NCBI GenBank assembly: GCA_022707725.1 | Contig: JAKJAB010000127.1 | Span: forward strand, 1 to 8,812 | DNA from: Chloroflexota bacterium | GTDB taxonomy: Bacteria > Chloroflexota > Anaerolineae > B4-G1 > SLSP01 | Reading direction: 5' to 3' | Length of the DNA: 8,812 nucleotides | Part shown: positions 6,075 to 8,812 of the stretch, piece after piece | Position numbering within the stretch: the stretch's first letter is position 1 | How the letters are laid out: every line of letters begins with the position of its first letter | Position numbers and translations under genes: made by a program | The notes under the pieces: generated by a model | What the model was told of the DNA's origin: nothing | The model's input: the letters and a program-made list of their open reading frames with translations, nothing else | Databases searched by the model: none

Positions 6075-6104
6075 CGAATAGTCGTTAGTTGTATAGTCGT
6101 CAGT
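6075..6104. repeat. Tandem array of alternating 8- and 7-base units, core TAGT/CAGT
   Basis: Four units of 8, 7, 8 and 7 bases (CGAATAGT, CGTTAGT, TGTATAGT, CGTCAGT) sit in the spacer between the GT-C and DUF4446 genes. They begin about 8 bases from the DUF4446 ribosome binding site. A decayed unit may precede (6068-6074) and follow (6105-6111). Confidence 0.65.
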
Positions 6105-6116
6105 CGAAACGCCGCT

Positions 6117-6133
6117 TATCAGACAATCTGATT
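6117..6133. repeat. Small perfect inverted repeat downstream of the GT-C gene
   Basis: ATCAGA (6118-6123) and TCTGAT (6127-6132) form a 6-base stem with a 3-base loop, about 30 bases past the GT-C stop codon. No T-tract follows on either strand, so it is more likely an mRNA 3' structure than a terminator. Confidence 0.4.
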
Positions 6134-6160
6134 AGCATCCATAGAATCCGTGCACAAATG

Positions 6161-8572
6161 TTAAGGCTGAATAAGAATCGGGCCGAGGATAAAGCGGTCG
6201 CCCGTCATCGTCCCGTCGAGGCTGAACTGCGGGATGCGGCGGATGCTGCCCATTTCGTACATCCCTACCTCCAGCGAATACTGGCCCGGCGGTATGTCTT
6301 GTGGGATGACTAGCCGGTAAGGGTCAATGACTTGCTGGCCCTCCAACCACTTCGGGAACCACAAGTAGGAGGGGAAAGCGCCCCCCAACGGTGTGTAATC
6401 GTGCCCAAAGCGCAGCACGCCATTCATGTCGATCAAGTGGATGAAAACCGTGTAACTTGTCCGCGGGCGCGCCAGAGCACGCCATATCAGGGTCAGATGC
6501 AGTGGCTGCCCGGGCTTGAGTGTCAGTGGCTCCTGCCAGATTCCATTACGAATAGACCAACCGGCCTGAGCGCGGGCAACACGCAACGCCGCATCGTTGC
6601 CGATGTTGGTCAACGAGTGCGCCAGGACGCGCACCTGCGCGTCAGCGCGGGCAACAGGCAGCACGGTGATCTCAGTCAGCGGCAAGGCCGTCCCTCCGCT
6701 GGTAAATGGCAATTCGGCCACACCGGAGGTCATATCCGTGTAGCCCAGGGTCAATGGGTAAGTTCCCGGCGAGAGCGTATACGGGACATAAACACTGTAG
6801 CGTTCGGCGATGGTCTCGCCGGGCAGCCAGTCCGGCGTCAGATGGCGACTGTCGGTCGTCCAGCGCTGCTCCACCTGACCCAAGCGCCCGAAAGGCATCA
6901 GAATCGCAGTCTGCGTTGTCGCGGCTCGCGCGTAAAGTGTCACCGACGTGATGCCGCCCTGTGGGACTGCGGTTTCGGCCACATCGTAGCCCAGCAATTC
7001 CAGGCGTTCGTCCACCCACACGTCGCGCAGCGGATACTGCGGCGCGATCGGTTCCAGCGCGGGAGGTTCCAGAACGCGCCACAAGTCGCCCTCGGGCCGC
7101 AGACGAAAACCCAGGTCGCGGATGTCGCGGCGATAGTTGGTCAGGTACACCGGGCTGGCCGCCAGATTACCGAAAACGGCATCCATCCACGTGAACGAGG
7201 TGGTGACGTACAGCGGACGCGCGTCAGCGGGGTTGAGCGCTTGCCCCTCTACGAGGCTGCGGTAGAAATACGGCGTGAGATGCTCCCAATCGGAGGCTAC
7301 CACAACATCCTCTCCACGCCCGGCAAAGCGCGCGAACAGGTTATCAACATAGGAGTCGGCAGCATCCCAGTCACGCAGCGAAATACGCGGGAAGGTGTGG
7401 GCCATCATCCCCAGCGGCAGCGCGAACAAACCCGCCACAACGATCCACGTTCGCCAACCCGGCGCGCGCCGGGCCACCGATTCAACGAGCACCAACGCCC
7501 CCACGCCAAGCAGGAACGCCAACGCCGTGAAGGCGTGCAACAGGTAAGCCATCACATCCTGCACCGAATTGAGCGTGAAACCCAGATGGCCAAGCAGAAA
7601 CAGTCCCCACAACAGCGCCAGCCGGGAGCGGCGCGACAGCAGCCACGCAATGCCCACACCGATCAAGAGCAGCAACGGCCAGACATATTGCAAACGCAAC
7701 AGCGTCCAAAACACGCACAGCCGGTCGAACTGGTCGGCCAGCCCAAAATAGAAGAGGTTGACCCGCAGCCCCTGGGCTGTCGCGTGACGGAAAAAGCCCT
7801 CCCACGTACGCATATCGGTGGGACCGAAGGGAACGTTGGGACTGCGTAGCGGAAAGTAGAGCCAGGGTAACAATCCCGCCAGACCAAAGCCAACAAATGG
7901 CAGCAACGTCTCCCACTGCGTCAGGATTTTGGGCCGTTGCACCAGGATGTAGATGGCGTAAGCCGGAAGTCCCCACACAGTGATAGGATGGTGTGTCACG
8001 CCGATGCCGGCAAAGAAGGCCAGCGCGAACAGCCAGCGGTCGTGGCCCTCGCGCGACCAGCGCAGCAACAGCCACAACTGTGTCGCCGTGATGGCGGCGC
8101 TGAAAATGTGCGCGTTGGAGTGGATGCTATGCTGCCAGACGTTCGGGGCTACAGCCAGGGCCAGGCCGCCCAGTAGCGCAGCCACCAATGGCCAGCGCCG
8201 ACCGGCTTGCGGCGCACGGTCCAGGCAAACCTCCAGGATCATCAAGAAGACGCGACTCGCCGTCCACGCGCCGGCGACTCCGGCCAGGAGATGCGTGCGA
8301 AAAGCGATATCACCGATGGGAAAAAGGCGCTGCCACACCCCGGCAACCAACGTGTAGAACGCGTAGCCTGGTGGATGGGCAATCCCCCAAATCGCCGGGA
8401 TGAACTGGTACTCAGAAGGGTCGCCGAAGATCGTACCGCGCGCCGCGGTGAGGCTATAGAGGAACCAGACGCTCAAAAAGAGCGCCGCCGCTGCCCACCC
8501 CGCCCGACGGCGAGAGGCATCGATATGGCGCACAACATCGGTCAGATTCTCTCCACCACCCCGTTTCTGCAA
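6161..8572 (-). CDS. DUF2723-type GT-C membrane glycosyltransferase with two C-terminal beta-sandwich repeats
   Basis: This 803-residue protein probably transfers a sugar from a polyprenyl-phosphate donor on the outer face of the membrane. Residues about 24-395 form a multi-helix membrane domain. It includes the GT-C acidic loop GDPSEYQF (50-57), AHPPGYAFYTL (65-75) and WQHSIHSNAHIF (146-157), the signature layout of DUF2723 (protein O-mannosyltransferase-like) enzymes. Residues 396-500 are a soluble linker with SDWEHLTPYFYRSL. Two related beta-sandwich-like segments follow (about 515-640 and 650-803). Each pairs a strand of the LYARA/IWRAL kind with a PGTYPLTLGY or PGQYSLEVGMY turn near its end. 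I associate such tails with Chloroflexota glycosyltransferases. The TTG start at 8572 is supported by an AGGGGG stretch and a promoter just upstream; a GTG at 8533 is an alternative. Acceptor and sugar are unknown. Confidence 0.82.
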   Translation of the reverse strand: MQKRGGGENLTDVVRHIDASRRRAGWAAAALFLSVWFLYSLTAARGTIFGDPSEYQFIPAIWGIAHPPGYAFYTLVAGVWQRLFPIGDIAFRTHLLAGVAGAWTASRVFLMILEVCLDRAPQAGRRWPLVAALLGGLALAVAPNVWQHSIHSNAHIFSAAITATQLWLLLRWSREGHDRWLFALAFFAGIGVTHHPITVWGLPAYAIYILVQRPKILTQWETLLPFVGFGLAGLLPWLYFPLRSPNVPFGPTDMRTWEGFFRHATAQGLRVNLFYFGLADQFDRLCVFWTLLRLQYVWPLLLLIGVGIAWLLSRRSRLALLWGLFLLGHLGFTLNSVQDVMAYLLHAFTALAFLLGVGALVLVESVARRAPGWRTWIVVAGLFALPLGMMAHTFPRISLRDWDAADSYVDNLFARFAGRGEDVVVASDWEHLTPYFYRSLVEGQALNPADARPLYVTTSFTWMDAVFGNLAASPVYLTNYRRDIRDLGFRLRPEGDLWRVLEPPALEPIAPQYPLRDVWVDERLELLGYDVAETAVPQGGITSVTLYARAATTQTAILMPFGRLGQVEQRWTTDSRHLTPDWLPGETIAERYSVYVPYTLSPGTYPLTLGYTDMTSGVAELPFTSGGTALPLTEITVLPVARADAQVRVLAHSLTNIGNDAALRVARAQAGWSIRNGIWQEPLTLKPGQPLHLTLIWRALARPRTSYTVFIHLIDMNGVLRFGHDYTPLGGAFPSYLWFPKWLEGQQVIDPYRLVIPQDIPPGQYSLEVGMYEMGSIRRIPQFSLDGTMTGDRFILGPILIQP

Positions 8573-8611
8573 CTCGCCCCCTTGGCTATCGGTACCAGAC
8601 CAGACGTGGGC

Positions 8612-8639
8612 ATTATATCGCTTTTTTACCTTCTGTCGA
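8612..8639 (-). promoter_or_regulatory. Promoter of the GT-C glycosyltransferase gene
   Basis: On the minus strand TCGACA (8639-8634) is followed after 16 bases by a perfect TATAAT (8617-8612), 11 of 12 consensus positions. The predicted transcript starts near 8605, about 33 bases before the TTG start, and may also carry the DUF4446 gene. Confidence 0.75.
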
Positions 8640-8652
8640 ACGCTTTGATCGC

Positions 8653-8687
8653 ATTCAGCTATCAGCCTTCGGCTCTCAACTTTGACC
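8653..8687. repeat. Degenerate tandem heptamer array, unit HHTCRRC
   Basis: Four 7-base units (8653-8680) fit HHTCRRC and a decayed fifth (TTTGACC) follows to 8687. The array lies between two divergent promoters. Conservation between units is lower than in the other arrays (4-6 of 7). Confidence 0.55.
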
Positions 8688-8715
8688 TTGCGTTATCCTG
8701 ATGATTATCTATAAT
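8688..8715 (+). promoter_or_regulatory. Promoter of the gene beginning at 8748
   Basis: A perfect TATAAT lies at 8710-8715. The best -35 at usual spacing is the weak TTGCGT (8688-8693, 16 bases). A better-looking TTGACC (8682-8687) is 22 bases away, too far to be used in the standard way. Transcription would start about 25 bases before the ATG. Confidence 0.55.
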
Positions 8716-8747
8716 CGAAGAAAGACATCAACCAAAAGGATAATGAA

Positions 8748-8812
8748 ATGGGAGAAAATCGAAAACTCTGGATAGGAATTGGGATCAGTGTTGCTGTGGT
8801 GTTGCTTTTGGG
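8748..8812 (+). CDS. N-terminus of an unidentified membrane-anchored or exported protein (partial)
   Basis: The gene runs off the right edge after 21 full codons. The visible protein is a short polar, basic start (MGENRKLW) followed by a hydrophobic run of Ile, Gly, Val and Leu (residues 9-21), which fits a signal peptide or an N-terminal membrane anchor. The ATG at 8748 lies seven bases after AAGGA (8736-8740) and downstream of a TATAAT; an ATG at 8743 in another frame is too close to the ribosome binding site. Function cannot be told. It is divergent from the GT-C gene. Confidence 0.65.
   Translation, partial: MGENRKLWIGIGISVAVVLLL

Noticed and set aside
6117..6133. Intrinsic terminator after the GT-C gene
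   Set aside because: The stem is only 6 bases, mostly A-T, and no T-run follows on the minus strand.
6332..7849. A 505-codon open frame on the plus strand opposite the GT-C gene
   Set aside because: The composition is Gln/Arg/His-rich low complexity with no domain, and it is fully explained as the complement of the GT-C coding sequence.
8682..8715. TTGACC as the -35 partner of TATAAT at 8710
   Set aside because: The gap is 22 bases, outside the working range for a sigma-70-type promoter.

Overview
The window looks like chromosomal DNA from a moderately GC-rich bacterium, most likely a member of the Chloroflexota, possibly an anaerobic Anaerolineae-like lineage. This is an inference. It rests on the gene mix (tungsten aldehyde oxidoreductase operon with an HdrA-like partner, bactofilin, DUF4446 protein), on a DUF2723-type membrane glycosyltransferase carrying two C-terminal beta-sandwich repeats of a kind I associate with Chloroflexota, and on short heptamer repeats in the spacers. 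No rRNA, tRNA, transposase or CRISPR array was found.

Left block (1-2937, minus strand): a four-gene redox operon transcribed right to left. The order is a MoaD/ThiS-like small protein ending in Gly-Gly, a tungsten/molybdenum aldehyde:ferredoxin oxidoreductase (AOR) catalytic subunit, a ferredoxin-like subunit with four [4Fe-4S] motifs, and the start of an HdrA-like flavoprotein that runs off the left edge. MoaD probably supports pterin cofactor supply. AOR oxidises an aldehyde or reduces an acid, electrons pass through the polyferredoxin subunit, and the HdrA-like flavoprotein would link them to other carriers, possibly by electron bifurcation. The substrate cannot be read from the sequence.

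Middle (2938-4766): a 348-base divergent control region separates the redox operon from a plus-strand GT2 processive-type glycosyltransferase with its own extended -10 promoter. The glycosyltransferase stop codon lies in the loop of a strong hairpin that serves as the intrinsic terminator of the convergent bactofilin gene.

Right block (4798-8572, minus strand): an 803-residue GT-C membrane glycosyltransferase, a DUF4446 membrane-anchored coiled-coil protein, then a bactofilin with its own near-consensus promoter. These suggest envelope and cell-shape functions. At the right edge a divergent plus-strand gene begins (8748 onward), of which only a membrane-anchor-like N-terminus is visible.

The least explained structure is a set of five short degenerate tandem arrays with a period of 7 (one of mixed 7/8), each with a different unit, in four different intergenic spacers. 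One of them forms two facing arrays that can fold into a hairpin between the AOR and ferredoxin genes.
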